From Akebia trifoliata (taxonomy: Eukaryota; Streptophyta; Magnoliopsida; Ranunculales; Lardizabalaceae), in assembly GCA_017979445.1 (NCBI GenBank), contig CM030707.1, positions 22,388,586 to 22,452,585 of the forward strand: DNA of 64,000 nucleotides, written 5' to 3'. The position numbers and the translations under genes are program-made. Positions 11,187 through 22,941 of this stretch are shown here, piece by piece. The notes under the pieces were generated by a model, which ran no database searches, was not told the DNA's origin, and saw nothing but the letters and a program-made list of their open reading frames with translations. Each line of letters starts with the position of its first letter. Position 1 is the first letter of the stretch.

Positions 11187-12720
11187 GATCTGACCCTGAG
11201 ATGACGAAAGGCCATCTTTGCTATCCTGAAAACAACTATCTAACCCTAGTCAACCCTTTGAGCCATCACGTTCATTTCTTAACCTAAGACTGGGGCAAGT
11301 CAATGCAAAAAAAAAAAAAAAATGAAAAAAAAAGGGAAACAAAAGAAGAAAATCAGAAAGTCAAAGCATCAGCTACTCCTGGCCCGCATGAGGATAAACT
11401 GTGAACGGCTAAAATACAAAAAAATCAAAAAATTCAAAAACTCGGACATTTGATCTGAGCTCGACCAAATCTCCAGCCTAAACAAGTTCGAGAGACGCTG
11501 GGAGGAGACATAGATCACCTTTTCGAAACAAAAATAGACGAACCCCATGTCTAGCCCACTGTAGATAAACTCAGACCTTAACCTCTTTTGTACCTTTCCA
11601 TTACACTTAGCCTTAGCACCTTTCCATTACACTTAGCCTTAGCCAACATTTCGTCTCACCAAAAGTCCTTTCAGATCAGGGAATGTTCTAAGGTATCATA
11701 ATGACGGTGGCAGCACCAATGATCTTGCGACTTGGTCCGAACCCCAAAGTCTTGCTAGTCGTTGGAAGATTCGAGAGGGGAGTCCAGGTCGGATATTTGA
11801 AAAAAAAGAGTACTCGAAGTGTAGAGTAATTGATCTCGCGACTCAACTTGAGTTGTCGAGCCACGAACAGTCGTCAGCAAACTCGAGAGGGGAATCTAGA
11901 TCTGTTACTCAAGAAAGAGTGCCACTACAAGAGTAGAGTCGCCGATCTCGCAGCTCAACTTGAGTCACCAAGCCACAAAGACACAGAGGCTCCAAACAAG
12001 ATTTGTAATGTAAAAATCTAAAAGAAATACAAGCATAGTCTGAAAGGGCATAGTGAAAACCTGAAAGGGCGCTATGAGTAAAAGAATCAGACTATGGCAA
12101 GATCAAAGCCACCGGCACGATGAAAACCCAAAAAGGCATCGATGCGCAAAAATGTGGAAACCGGGTCTGGTGAAAACCGTAACTGGCACCAGGGGCAATA
12201 AGGGAATCATATTAAAAAAAAACAAAAAACAAAAAACAAAAAAAAACAAAAAAAAACAAAAAAAAAAAACAAAAAAAAAAAAACAACAACTCCTGGCCCG
12301 CATGAGTATAAACTGTGAACGGCGAAAAACCCAAAATCCAAGTCCCATGCTCAATCGATATTCACCCAGTATGGGGCACTGGGGATGACTCTAAGAAGAA
12401 CCTGAGAACTGCTGACATCTATATCCTCAGTAGTTGGCAAAAACACCAATATCATCGAGATAACAAAGGTTTTTCGAAAATCTTCATATTTTGATCTACA
12501 ATATCTATTCGACAAAGACAAATTACCAAAAATTCAAATGTTTTCAAAACTACTATTTTGGGCCGATGATGAAAAATCTAGGACTTATTCAAACATCACG
12601 TTTTCAAAGCAATAGATACACCTGAGGCCAAGTAAGTAAAAAACCTATTTTCCTTTCATTTCAAAAAGTTTCACATTACGTTTTATAAAGGAAAAGAAAA
12701 TACAAAAAAAATGGTGCCAA
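11187..12720 (+). other. Spacer between convergent pol and the antisense gene, with repeats
   Basis: There is no sense gene. Two units of about 113 bp repeat in tandem at 11767-12000 (CTCGAGAGGGGA, TGATCTCGCGACTCAACTTG and similar). A separate 35-bp segment beginning CTCCTGGCCCGCATGAG occurs at 11376 and again at 12289. A-rich runs lie at 11310-11350 and 12210-12285. The long C-terminal lysine-rich frame near 12074-12388 is an A-run artefact. This stretch is where transcripts of pol and of the antisense gene would end. Confidence 0.6.
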
Positions 12721-14419
12721 TCACACATCTCGACGAGAAGTGAAGAAGGAATCAAGTCTATCTTCTAAGGCACGAATGCGGGCAGCTTGCCCCATCATTA
12801 CCACCTCAGCGTCCGAAGCATCACGGCTCACCAGGTAGGATGCAAAGGCATCAAAACAGGGACCCTGGGCAAGCCTCTCCCGAAGATCAGCGATCTCCGC
12901 CCTCAGAATGGAAGACTCTTCAATCCTCAAGGACTCGAGTCGAGCTATCTGGTTCCTCAAATCAGTCTCAGATCGCAACCAAATCTTCTCAATCCGCTTA
13001 TGAGACATCTTCATCTCCGTCAGTCGATCACGGTGGTCAAAAGAACGAGAACCAGAAGACGTCCCTTGAACCAAAGGCGTGGCACAAGTTCTCTCAGTAA
13101 TCTGTTGTTGCATCCAGAGTTGGTAGTTGTGAAAAGAATAACCCGGAAATACAGGATGATCAAGAGTCACCACGCTCTTCCAAGCTTTCTCTAACCGATT
13201 ACGCAATTGCCATGAGGGCGAAGACGGAGAAAAAGACCCAACCAACTCTCTGAAATCTCCATGAGTCACTATGCCCTGTTCTTCACCAAATTGTCGCAAC
13301 ACACGAAGAGGGATGTAGTGAGTAGCCCCAGTCAATCCAATCAATATGGCAAAACAACTCTTTGAAAATGAGAGAACCGGTGAAGTCGAAGGCTGGAAGG
13401 TGCCTAACCAACGTATCTCTTCATCTATCATACCTTGCAAACCTTCAAACCAACCCAACTTGCCACCAGAATGGACGGGAGGTTTCCTTGTGTTCATCAA
13501 AGCCACTAAATCAGCATGGACGTTGAAAGGGCGACTAATGGGTGTAGTCAAAGCCAAATGATCGAAGAACCAAAGCTGCACAAAAAGGGAAGTCAACTCT
13601 AATCACAATGCCTCAAAATTTAAAAGCTTCAATTCTAATCGTGATATTTCCAAATTTAAAAAAGGACATTACCTGCAACTTGAAAAAGGACATTACCTGC
13701 AACAATGGAGCACACCCATGATATACTCGCTCTCTCCCGCTCGAACAAGCTGTGAGAGACAAATAGGTTTCTCCTAGAAGCATAGGAGCCAACCTAAAAC
13801 CTTGTCGAACTTGGTCAAGAACGCTTATCAAAGCTAGATTCACATACTCATTGTTCCGAGGGAATAAGAGTTGGTTCATTACCACCAATGTCAAAACATC
13901 AAATCGAGAGGGGGAATCCATGTCCCCAAGCCATCGAAGCAAAAATTCTTTAGAAACCTTGAGGAGATTCGAGTTTCCATCCACCCGTCCTAATTGTTGC
14001 TTTGTGACACCAAAGAATCCCGACGCTTCTTTCCTATAACTTTCACGCAAGGGTGGTACAACCACCCGAGGCGATTGGCAAAGGCCAAGTATGCGCTCAA
14101 ATTCTTCAATCGTATGAGTCATTTCTTTGTCTCCAAAACGAAACAAGTTGAGCTCCGGGACCCAAAATCCCATAAGAGCCTCTATCAAGTCCCACATGAT
14201 AGTGACCTTCGACAAAGAGAGAGTGAACCCAAGCTTGTTGGAATCCCACCTAGCTCTCTCTTCATGAGTCATAGAAGTAAGCCATTGATGTAAGAATGGA
14301 TCTATAACGGCGTACCTTTTAAGATTGGGAAGGTTGAAGTTACATTCAAGAGCGGGAGATGAGCTTTCAACCGTAAGATCAAAGTTGGTGGAATCCTCCA
14401 AAACATGAGTGGGCTCCAT
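12721..14419 (-). CDS. Antisense two-exon gene of element 1 (DUF7745/PMD-like domain plus coiled coil)
   Basis: I model exon 1 at 14419-13697 and exon 2 at 13575-12721, with a 121-bp intron between (13696-13576). The donor is CAG|GTAATG and the acceptor TTTTTGTGCAG. Both sides are phase 0, giving about 525 residues with no internal stop. The ATG at 14419 has A at -3 and G at +4; the frame continues upstream without an ATG. The N-terminal region has the FGDKEMTHTIEEFERILG type motif seen in plant transposon-linked proteins (DUF7745 or plant mobile domain-like). The last third is a charged heptad-like coiled coil near residues 410-520. It runs antisense to the element and converges on pol. Extra antisense ORFs are known in Tat elements, but their role is unknown. 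Confidence 0.75.
13661..13700 (-). promoter_or_regulatory. Duplicated 5' splice site in the antisense gene of element 1
   Basis: The segment TTGCAGGTAATGTCCTTTTT is present twice in tandem with a 24-bp period, so there are two identical donors, with intron starts at 13696 and 13672. Because 24 is a multiple of three, use of either keeps the frame and adds or removes eight residues. The first donor gives the family-typical junction. Confidence 0.7.
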
Positions 14420-14510
14420 TGATGCCCTAGTAGGTGTGAAATCTCTAAAATCGTGAAAGAGAATGACCAAATGAGGTTCTATGGGTTAAGAAGCAAAACA
14501 AAAAGATTCT

Positions 14511-14650
14511 GGTCCGTACATGGAATACGGACCGAATAAATCTATTTGAGTCCGTGCTTCGTGCACGGACCGAAAATTCTAAAAATAGAATCCGTGTTTG
14601 AAGCACGGACCGAATGAGATTTAAACAGTCCGTGCTTCAAGAACGGACCA
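14511..14650 (+). repeat. Four dispersed palindromes upstream of the antisense gene
   Basis: Copies of the palindrome with arms near GTCCGTGC and GCACGGAC begin about 14512, 14551, 14590 and 14628. They match the five copies at 4812-5002. They lie just upstream of the antisense ATG, where its promoter or 5' UTR would be expected. Confidence 0.75.
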
Positions 14651-15020
14651 CCAAAAAAAATAAAAATAAAAAATCAAATCAAGAAGATTAAAAAAAAATC
14701 AAAAAAATCAAAAAATCATCAAAAAAATCAAAATGGTATTTTTGCAAAAGCCAAATTCAATTGCTTAAAGACTCGTTTGAGGATACCCATGTTAAATTTT
14801 TCACCAAACCATCACAAATCCGAGACCTCACACGAGCTCCGCGCCACGAGGTCGAGGAAATCAAAAGGCTCACCCTGTCAGACCCCGTGCTTGGGTAGCC
14901 ACTTCTTGTCATCAAATCTATCAATCGGTATTTTTAAAAAACTTGTCTGAGCAAGATCCTCGGACCCGCACAAATCAGGGTTTCGTCTATTCTTTACAGT
15001 TCTTTGCACACAATTCCTAC
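14651..15020 (+). other. A-rich spacer before the element 1 polypurine tract
   Basis: There is no gene. Positions 14655-14730 are repeats of the type AAAAAATCAAAAAATC. The rest is ordinary sequence leading to the polypurine tract. Confidence 0.5.
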
Positions 15021-15021
15021 A

Positions 15022-15034
15022 AAGAGGGGCAGCT
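15022..15034 (+). other. Polypurine tract of element 1
   Basis: AAAGAGGGGCAGC ends directly at the TG of the 3' LTR. A purine-rich run at this position primes plus-strand DNA synthesis in LTR elements. Confidence 0.75.
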
Positions 15035-16762
15035 GTAGACACCCGAATTTGAGCGGGCCCTCGACGCCAAAATACCCAAAAACAAAAATAAAAACCGTAT
15101 TGGGCCCTCAAAGCCCATACCTTCAAAAGTCTTGTTTTCCTCAAAATAAATGGGCCAATCCTATTCACGTGGCCTATGAATCCCAAAACCATCTATTCCA
15201 CCCAAGCCCAATCATTCTTATTAAATCCAAGTCCATCCTCATTACCATTCAATTCCTATCCAAGCCCACACCCAAACCCAAACTACTTTATCCAACATTA
15301 ACCCAACCCAAGTCCTAACCTAAGCCCAATTCACTACCCAAACCAATCGAACCTATCAATCTCAGCAAACTAATCACCAACTCAATACAAAAAAATGACA
15401 CATGGCATCACACCCGTCCACCTCCCTCATCTAATCAACCAACGCCATCACGGCCCTCCAAAAATCAACGCAACCCAGAACCCTACCCTAACCTAACCTA
15501 GGACCCATTCTCTCATCATCAACCACCAACATCACAACCCATACCCTACAGACCCTAACCTATTCCCCATGCTCTAACACTATCAACCACCCACATCACA
15601 ACCCATATCTATCCATCACTCTCCCTTAAAACACTCCCATAAAATCACCTCAAACCATACCTCCCATACTCTTCTCTCTAGCATCCAACCACCATCACCA
15701 ATCAACGAATCTCTTCATCCCTACATTTGCCACATGTCATCATCCCTTCAATCCTCTCAAAATCAAATCAATCACACTCATCTCTCCAAATCAAAACACC
15801 ATACTTCTTCAACCATCTCAACACTCATTCTCCAAACAACTACCTTACACCACCATTCCTCCCATCAACCATCACTCATCTCACCCCACCAAACACTCTA
15901 CCCAAATGGATTTGGGTAAGATCCAAACCATTTGGGTTAAAACACAACCCATTTCCCTCATTACAAAACTACCCTTATTTCTCTATCAAATTTCATACCC
16001 TTCTTCTTTCAAACTCATGCCATTATCCCTTATTCTAATTCCCCACCCTATTATACCCCTAAAATAACCTCCCAACCTCTATAAAAGCCCCTCCATTCTC
16101 CCCTCACCACAACTAATGAAAATTTGACAAAAAAAAAACTCTAAAAAAATCACAACTCACCTCAACTCTCTACTCTTACTCTACTCTCAACACCCAACTC
16201 TCAACCTTCTCTCAAACAAATCAAGCAAAGAAAAAGAAGTCAAGGAAAGCCAAAGGAAGTCAAGGAAGGTCAAGGTGGTTTGGACAAAAGGAATACCCCC
16301 CTCAACTCCCCTCCTCTACTCACCCCTTTTCCCACACATTTGCACACACCACCATGGGTTAAATCACCAAAGGGCCCCATTTACATAAGGGCGCCCTTAA
16401 TGATTGAAGTCGACATTGAAAGTCCCTCACACTTGAGGGCACACATCAAATGTTTTTTTAATTTCATTTTCCTTTTCTTTTTAAGTTAAAAAACCGAATC
16501 CGAGGTTACCACATTGTGTGGGTGGAGTAGGGTGCCTAACACCTTCCCTACTCCACAAATGGACCCCCTTACCTTGAATCGAGGTTGGACCATGCACCTT
16601 ATCCTACGAGAGTCATCAAAAAGTGTCAAAGCGATATGTTTTTAAAAAAAAAATACAAATTCGGGTGACCATTCACACCCAATTCCGCATTTGAATGGTG
16701 GCGACTCCAAAACACCCCATAGTGGAGGGATGTTTTAAAATGTTGAAAATCCCGTGTCCACA
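15035..16762 (+). repeat. 3' LTR of element 1
   Basis: This is a near-identical partner of 2275-4005, with the TATA box at 16080-16087. Differences are scattered except between about 15343 and 15703, where roughly a dozen positions that are T in the 5' LTR are G here. It is followed by CTCAT, the 3' target duplication. Confidence 0.92.
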
Positions 16763-17250
16763 CTCATAAATAAAAAATATAAAAAATAAATTATTTTAAT
16801 TCTCTCTGAGAGCTTATTGAGGACTTATTGGGGGAGATTACTTCTAGAGGGATTACTCTCTACTCCCAAGCCTCTAACTAAAAAAATGTAAATCTACCAT
16901 AAAAAAAGTTATAAAGGGAATAACAATTCAAAATAAAAAAGGAAATAATAGAGTAAGGGGATTAGAGAGGGGGAAACGAGATTCAATCTCACCTTAGTCT
17001 TTTTCTTCTTCTTGGATTTTCGTTTTATGGGGTTTGGGGTAGGTTTGAGAGAATATGAAGGTTAGAGGGATTTGGACAGAATTTTAGATTACCAAATGAG
17101 CTCTTTCCTTTTGTCTTGAATGAGTTTTCTATTTATAAGATTTTGAAAAACCCTCGAGGATAGTTTTCTCCTATATATCCAAGTTCTCAAATATTCTCAT
17201 TAAAATCTCAATGAAAGATACTAAATACCCTTCATCAAGATGTCCTTGGT
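16763..17250 (-). repeat. Inverted LTR copy, outer part
   Basis: On the minus strand this resembles 1-500: GAGCTCATTT, TCTAAAATTCTGTCCAAAT, CCAAGAAGAAGAA and GAGAGTAATC blocks recur in reverse order. A minus-strand TATAAATAG lies near 17131-17139. It continues the inverted LTR of 1411-2274 across the element 1 insertion. The outer boundary is unclear. Confidence 0.55.
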
Positions 17251-19404
17251 AGTCTTTTGCACCTCTACGAGCCTCACCAATCAAGTGATCTAGGGATAAA
17301 TTAGTAATTGCACCTTAGCTTCTATAGAATTCTTGAGGAGGGATAGAAATATCCTAGTCCTTTGACTTGAGGTCAAATACTAGAGACCTAGGTTAGATGA
17401 CATGTAAATATTTGATAGATTTATGACCTCTTTAGTCACTTCCCTTAGGAGAGTTTTGAACAAATTAGAGATATATTAGTCATTGAGCTCAAGTTTTAAT
17501 AAAACGAAGCACATCATACGCTACACCACATGTAGAAGATGGAGGAGAAAAGTTTAGAGAGAACAATAAAATAATATAAAACTTTATTATCTCTAAAGTA
17601 AAATTCAACACACATAACTAATGGCTATGAGTGTCTTTATATAGAAAACAAATTAAACTCTTAACACAATTAGAATTATTAAAATAATCTAACTCTATTA
17701 AAAACATTCCTAAGATAACACAGATAGAATCCTAATCTAACTCTATTTAATTAAAAATAATCACAATTTAATACAAATAGAATCTTAATATAACTTAAAG
17801 TTTAATCTAATTTAGGAATCATTCCATTGATTCAATGGTTGTAGGTTTGTAATGACTCTAACATAGCATAGATCTTTTTCTATGAAAGAAACTCTCATCA
17901 AATTCATTCTTATAGTTTCATACATTTTCAATTTCTTTAACAGAGAGGCTGAGTTGGTTGTTGCACACTCCTAATATAAGAATAACTCTTGATGTCTCTA
18001 GGACTCTAAATCTCACTTGAGAGTTTTCATGTAAGTTGAAAAATCTTTAAAAAAAATGATAGAATGATAAAATATTATAGGAATGGATATGATAGCAAAG
18101 TTAGGAAAGATAGAACCAAATGTTGAAAGAGGATTCATGCCATCAACCATTGTACTTGGAATGAAATGTAGAAAATGATTATGATGATGATGACGATGTG
18201 TAAATATTATAGATTGTGTTAAAAAACAAGTGGAGCAATTCTTTTCCTTGGTTAATGCAATTCATCTCTCATTCAATTGCTACTTTTCACAAGAACATTT
18301 TCAAAAGACCAAGATCATTTTCCCATTTAGGCCAGAAAATACATTGATGAAACCCTTGGGTTAATTTTTCTTGTTGACCTGTAGTGGAAAAATTTCGAGA
18401 ATATCTATTGATTGATCCCAAGAATCAAAACCCAAAAATGCTCTCTTTTGAAAATTTTCCCATGTCAAGCATAATTGCTCATTTTCAAAAGAAGAACATT
18501 TTTCCAAATACCAAAATTTTCCTATCAAGACTAGATAATTCGTTTCATGGAATGACTTTCTCATCCAGGTGGGAAATTTTACTCAAAAAATCTATTGACT
18601 ATGTGACCAAAACAAAAAATCTCTCTTTTCAAAGTTTTCTCACGAAGCATTGGCGTAAATTTTATCGAAAAATTATTTTTCTTGAGAATTAATGATCTTG
18701 CAAAGAAATCATTTTTCTAAGAAATTATTTCATTGCAATCATATAATTAAGTAGAAATGACCTAAAAATTAACCACCAAATTTTAAAATAAAAGAACAAA
18801 AAATATCCTTGTCAATCACCACCAACTAAATATCAAACTCATTTTCAATTATCCAAACCCAACAATAACCACCCCAAATACCCTTGTCATCCAACCTTGT
18901 GCACTAATGGAATAACTTCAAGGGACAAAACTAGTGCCTTTGTTCCTATTTCACACGTGGATTAACACATTCCTCTCTCTTTCTCCAACCCCCAATTGTA
19001 GGGTATTTCATTCACGTGGACATGTATCCACAAATAATAGAATACTTCCATGAATTAAGAAAAGAGACGTCGTGATCCAGAATGGTCTTCCGTTCTTATA
19101 ACCACAAATCGATGCCTAGTTGGCACATTTTAGTCGGATTTAAAACACATAGGGCTGCATGTACAACTTCTGTAGGAGGCCAATGTGTTTTAAACACCAA
19201 CCAAATCCTACCACGTTGCCACCATTCCTATTGTATGGGAACGGGGCACTGGATCTTGATTCTTGAAAAAAAAGAAAAAAGGATGCTTTTCAAAATGGGT
19301 ATGGTGTTTTTCAAAATATTACTGATTTGATTAGACATTATATAGTCATATTTGCTATTCTTATTACATTGAAATCCAGTCAGGTGTTCCGTTCCTAACT
19401 AAGG
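17251..19404. other. Gene-free intergenic sequence
   Basis: I see no gene. Positions 18400-18660 hold a degenerate duplication of about 187 bp (TCTATTGA near 18403 and 18590). The short frames at 18384-18692 and 18361-18564 lie on it and have no family resemblance. Positions 18774-19035 resemble 38945-39280. Confidence 0.45.
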
Positions 19405-19700
19405 TCAGGTGGCACCCCATTTTTATGGCATGTGGCATATTTTTGAGACTCAGTGACCATACTTACATACCGAAAATCAGTATTTGATAATTGTATCCAC
19501 TAGACCCATTCTCTTGACAAAGAATTTAAATCCAACGATTAGAAATCATTCTTAAGACAATTAAAGCTATTATTAATGGATGTACATCACCCATCAAACT
19601 AATCTTTTGTGCATAGATTCATCAAAGGATGGATCACATATTCAAAAGGTCGTCAGTGAATCACAAAAATTGCCACGTAGCATAAAATGGGGTGCCACAA
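19405..19700. mobile_element. MITE with about 60-bp imperfect inverted ends
   Basis: The left end GTGGCACCCCATTTTTATGG (19409) mirrors the right end, which reads GTGGCACCCCATTTTATGCT on the minus strand (ending 19698). The similarity continues inward through TGGCA, TTTTTG and CA[CG]TGAC. AACTAAGG occurs just outside both ends and may be the target duplication, but the right copy abuts the next element, so this is not certain. The interior is non-coding. Confidence 0.65.
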
Positions 19701-19705
19701 ACTAA

Positions 19706-20877
19706 GGGCCTGTTTGGATACCAGGAGCAGAACTACTCTTCCAAAGAACAGGAGCTGAAGTACTCTATGGAGGAGCTGGAAAAGTAATTATGTGCAGAAA
19801 TGGCGTTTGGCAATCAACTCTATGAAGTACTGGCAGAAGTACTTTTGTGCTGGAAGTTTGTTTGGGAACCATACTGACTTCTCATGACTTCTAGAAAAAA
19901 GACTAGAATACCCTTATATTATACCAGTTAGTTACTGTTTTTTATCTTTTAGTGTCATAATATGCCTTCAAACTATATTGTTTTTGACACATTTTAACTA
20001 TAAATATAATATAATATAATATTTTAAATATTAAATATTAATATAATATGTTTTTAATCCATTATACTTAAAATTTTAAAAAAAATTTGACTGACTGTTT
20101 TTGACATAATATGACATAATATTAAAAAAAAAAATTGACAGACTGTCTTTTAGTGTCATAAGATGCCTTCAAACTATACTGTTTTTTACATTTTAACTAT
20201 AAATATTAATATAATATAATATAATATTTTAAATATTAAATATTAAATATTAATATAATGTGTTTTAAATCCATTATACTCAAAATTAAAAAAAAAATTG
20301 ACAGACTGTCTTTTAGTGTCATAATATGCCTTCAAACTATATTGTTTTTGACATTTTAACTATAAATATTAATATAATATAATATAAAAATATTAATATA
20401 ATATAATATAATATAATATAATATTTTAAATATTAAATATTAATATAATGTGTTTAACTATAAATATTAATATAATATAATATAATAAAATTAATATAAT
20501 ATAATATATATAATATAATATTTTAATATTAAATATTAATATAATGTGTTTAAATCCATTATACTCAAAATTAAAAAAAAAAAATTAATATCAATAAATG
20601 TTTCTTTTGTTTGATTTAAGGGCAAATGAATTAGAAATATTTTCATAGAAAATTAATAAAGTTAGGGGTATTTTGGTAAAAAAACGAACCGTTAGATTTT
20701 GACTCCCCGCAAGAAGAGTTTTGAGAAATAGGTTTTCTTGACTTCTTCATAAAGAGTAATTTCTTGTTCTTGCGCGGAGTAACTCTTCGAAAGAGTAGTT
20801 CATACAAACGCATCCAAACGACTTCTAACTCCCCGCAAGAGTCAGAAGTAGCCAAGGAGTCCTATCCAAACGCCTAC
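19706..20877. mobile_element. Non-autonomous TIR element, PIF/Harbinger-like
   Basis: The left end GGGCCTGTTTGGATA and the right end TATCCAAACGCCTAC form imperfect inverted termini around GTTTGGATA. TAA flanks both sides (19703-19705 and 20878-20880), a 3-bp target duplication of the kind PIF/Harbinger elements make. The interior at about 19930-20590 is an expanded TA-rich repeat. No transposase is present. Confidence 0.55.
19930..20590. repeat. TA-rich tandem repeats inside the TIR element
   Basis: A block containing GACTGTCTTTTAGTGTCATA, GCCTTCAAACTATA, TGTTTTTGACATTTTAACTA and then runs of AATAT/TAATA recurs about three to four times with variable length. The TA-rich part has grown internally, for example at 20360-20540. 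Confidence 0.75.
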
Positions 20878-21088
20878 TAATCTTTTGTGAGTATATGAAG
20901 GTTTTTTGTAAAAATATAAAATATGATTAATTTATTAATTTCTGCAAAATACATAGCTATTTTAATAATTTTCTCAAAAGTAAATCTACTGTGAGCCTGT
21001 GAGTAGGAGAGTTCATAATATCATAAGATATGAAATTCATTTTGTAACCCTATATAAGAGGATCTTTGGTGGGACCATACGCTCATGG

Positions 21089-21368
21089 AAACCAATATCC
21101 TCTGTAGCACACTTTAAAAGGATGAGAGGTACACCAGTTTGATGTGAGCTTCTCCCCTGTAACTCAAAAATCTATAAGAAATTATTAGGTTTGAACATGT
21201 TCAACCTGTTTTGAACTAATTATTATTATTATTTCAAATGAGATCTAAAGAAGATCACAAGAGGCTGAGATGTTAAAAATTACCTCTCTCTCTCTCTCTC
21301 TCTCAGCCTTTTAAAGTGTGCTGTACAGGATTGGTACAGAAACCGTGTGTTTCAGAGGATCCGCTTCC
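21089..21368. mobile_element. Mutator-like MITE, copy 1
   Basis: The inverted ends share CCTCTG and CACACTTTAAAAG (left at 21099-21120, right mirrored at 21304-21360). The right terminus is GGAAGCGGATCCTCTG on the minus strand. The flanks ACGCTCATGG (21079-21088) and AGTCTCATGG (21369-21378) match at 8 of 10, fitting an old Mutator-type target duplication. It has the same termini as 22942-23211 and 41037-41322. A CT microsatellite lies within at 21284-21304. Confidence 0.6.
21284..21304. repeat. CT dinucleotide microsatellite
   Basis: About ten uninterrupted CT units. Confidence 0.9.
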
Positions 21369-21378
21369 AGTCTCATGG

Positions 21379-22941
21379 GACCATTATGATGGAGGAATTA
21401 AACCATTTATCGTGGTCATCCACCAATCTCTTATCAGGTCACGTGTGTTGTCTCTTTCCTTACAGGTATAAAGTGGCCACCAAAATTGAAAATTTCGAAA
21501 AAGAGAGGGGTACTATGGTACGTGAGGTGCATCAAAATTGGATTTCTCTGTTAAATTCTATCTGAAGAACATGTGCCATGCATGTGTTTCAGGATAAAAG
21601 ACTACCCTGGAATGTGAGCTCTTTATTTATCTTGCACATTCTGATTCCGTTACTTATCAAAATAATTTTACAAGGTAAAATATTTTTGTCTAATTTTTAT
21701 AGTTTCATAAAATTATGAGTGAAAAACAAAAGATAATAATAACTACATCCATCCCCATTGACTCATTATACCAATATGATGACAAAAAATTTGTTATTAC
21801 AAAATAGAATAGATGGCTAATAGAACATAAAAATGTGATAGTGGAAGTTTTGATTAATCTAAATATTTGGGCCCTACTTGTTTGCATCGTAAACGTAAAA
21901 CTTTATGTTTGCAGAGTTTTGTATTTATTTAATTTTACGTAGTTTTGCGATTGTAGTTTTTGGTTGTATTCAATGCAAAATTTTACGTTTGCTTGGTTAT
22001 TTCACAAATGTCAAAAAAGAAAAAAAGTCTTTAAAATCTTGTTTAAAGTTCAATTATAATTTACATATGATTCTATATCATTTTAAAACAAATTAAAATA
22101 TTAAAAAAATAAGATAAATTAAATTATTTCAACTCAAAGATCGTCAAAAATGATCAACGATTGCTAGAAATGATCACTATTGTGTTGAAAAACCTAACTA
22201 TGTGAAAAAGATAAAATGGTAGTTTGGTATTTCAAACACATTATACATTTGAGATTTGGTCCAAGGATGATTAAGAAAATAAAAGTTTACTAAATTTAGA
22301 GACTATTTAGAAAAAATTCCTTTCGTCAGGGTCCTTTAAGTAATTTTTCTTTTTAAAAAAAGAAGTAAGGGGAACTACCATATATTTAGGATTAAAATAT
22401 ATATGTAATGTAATCTTAATGATCCATTTGAAATTAAAAGATATTCTTTTATCCAAGTAATAAGTTAATGGGGTTGGACATTTTTTTATTATTTGTAAGC
22501 TAGGGTTGTGGGTCCCCTCCCTTTTTAGTCATTAAATTCGAACATAATTACACAATAGATCATCAGTTACAATGTATATTTTATGTCCAATATCTTCCGA
22601 TAATATTTTATACTTTTGCAATTCGCGCTCCATCCTTAACGTAAAGAGGAGGCGAAGAGAAAGTAAATAACTTTATTGAAGGAAGAAGTTATAACTAATT
22701 GTAAAATTTGGGAGGGGGGGATTGTTTCAACTAGGAGGGTTTGTATAAGTAATACTTGGATTTCAGTCTTCCCATTAAAAGACTGATTATTATTATTATT
22801 GTTACTACTACTTACTCTTGATACTGCCATAAAAGTAAAGAAAAGTAAACCTCAAGCTGAAGTTTGGGCATTACTTTAAAGGGGGAAGTTAGAACCCTTG
22901 TTCTTAAATGACTTGTCGTCACCCCTGAATGTTTGAAATTA
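21379..22941. other. Gene-free intergenic sequence
   Basis: I see no gene I can support. A short minus-strand frame at 22830-22636 starts with ATG and reads serine- and asparagine-rich, but its asparagine run is an ATT repeat and it has no recognised relatives. Positions 22817-22852 resemble 40399-40432. Confidence 0.4.

Larger units (their letters stand above)
2275..16762 (+). mobile_element. Ty3/gypsy (Tat-type) LTR retrotransposon, element 1
   Basis: This is a complete element by its ends. Two LTRs of 1731 and 1728 bp begin TGTAGACACCCG and end GTGTCCACA, and exact 5-bp target duplications CTCAT lie at 2270-2274 and 16763-16767. In order it has a primer-binding site, a repeat-filled leader, a pol frame with RT, RNase H and integrase, a spacer with degenerate repeats, an antisense two-exon gene, and a polypurine tract. 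No gag or protease can be recognised, so it cannot be autonomous as it stands. The plant-type RNase H after the RT and the antisense ORF place it in the Tat group. It inserted into an older inverted LTR. Confidence 0.93.

Noticed and set aside
12074..12388. Lysine/asparagine-rich frame and its phenylalanine-rich shadow
   Set aside because: Caused by A runs at 12210-12285.
22636..22830. 64-codon minus-strand frame with a possible GTAAGT donor after the start
   Set aside because: The asparagine run is an ATT microsatellite, and the duplicated locus at 40.4 kb does not keep the frame.
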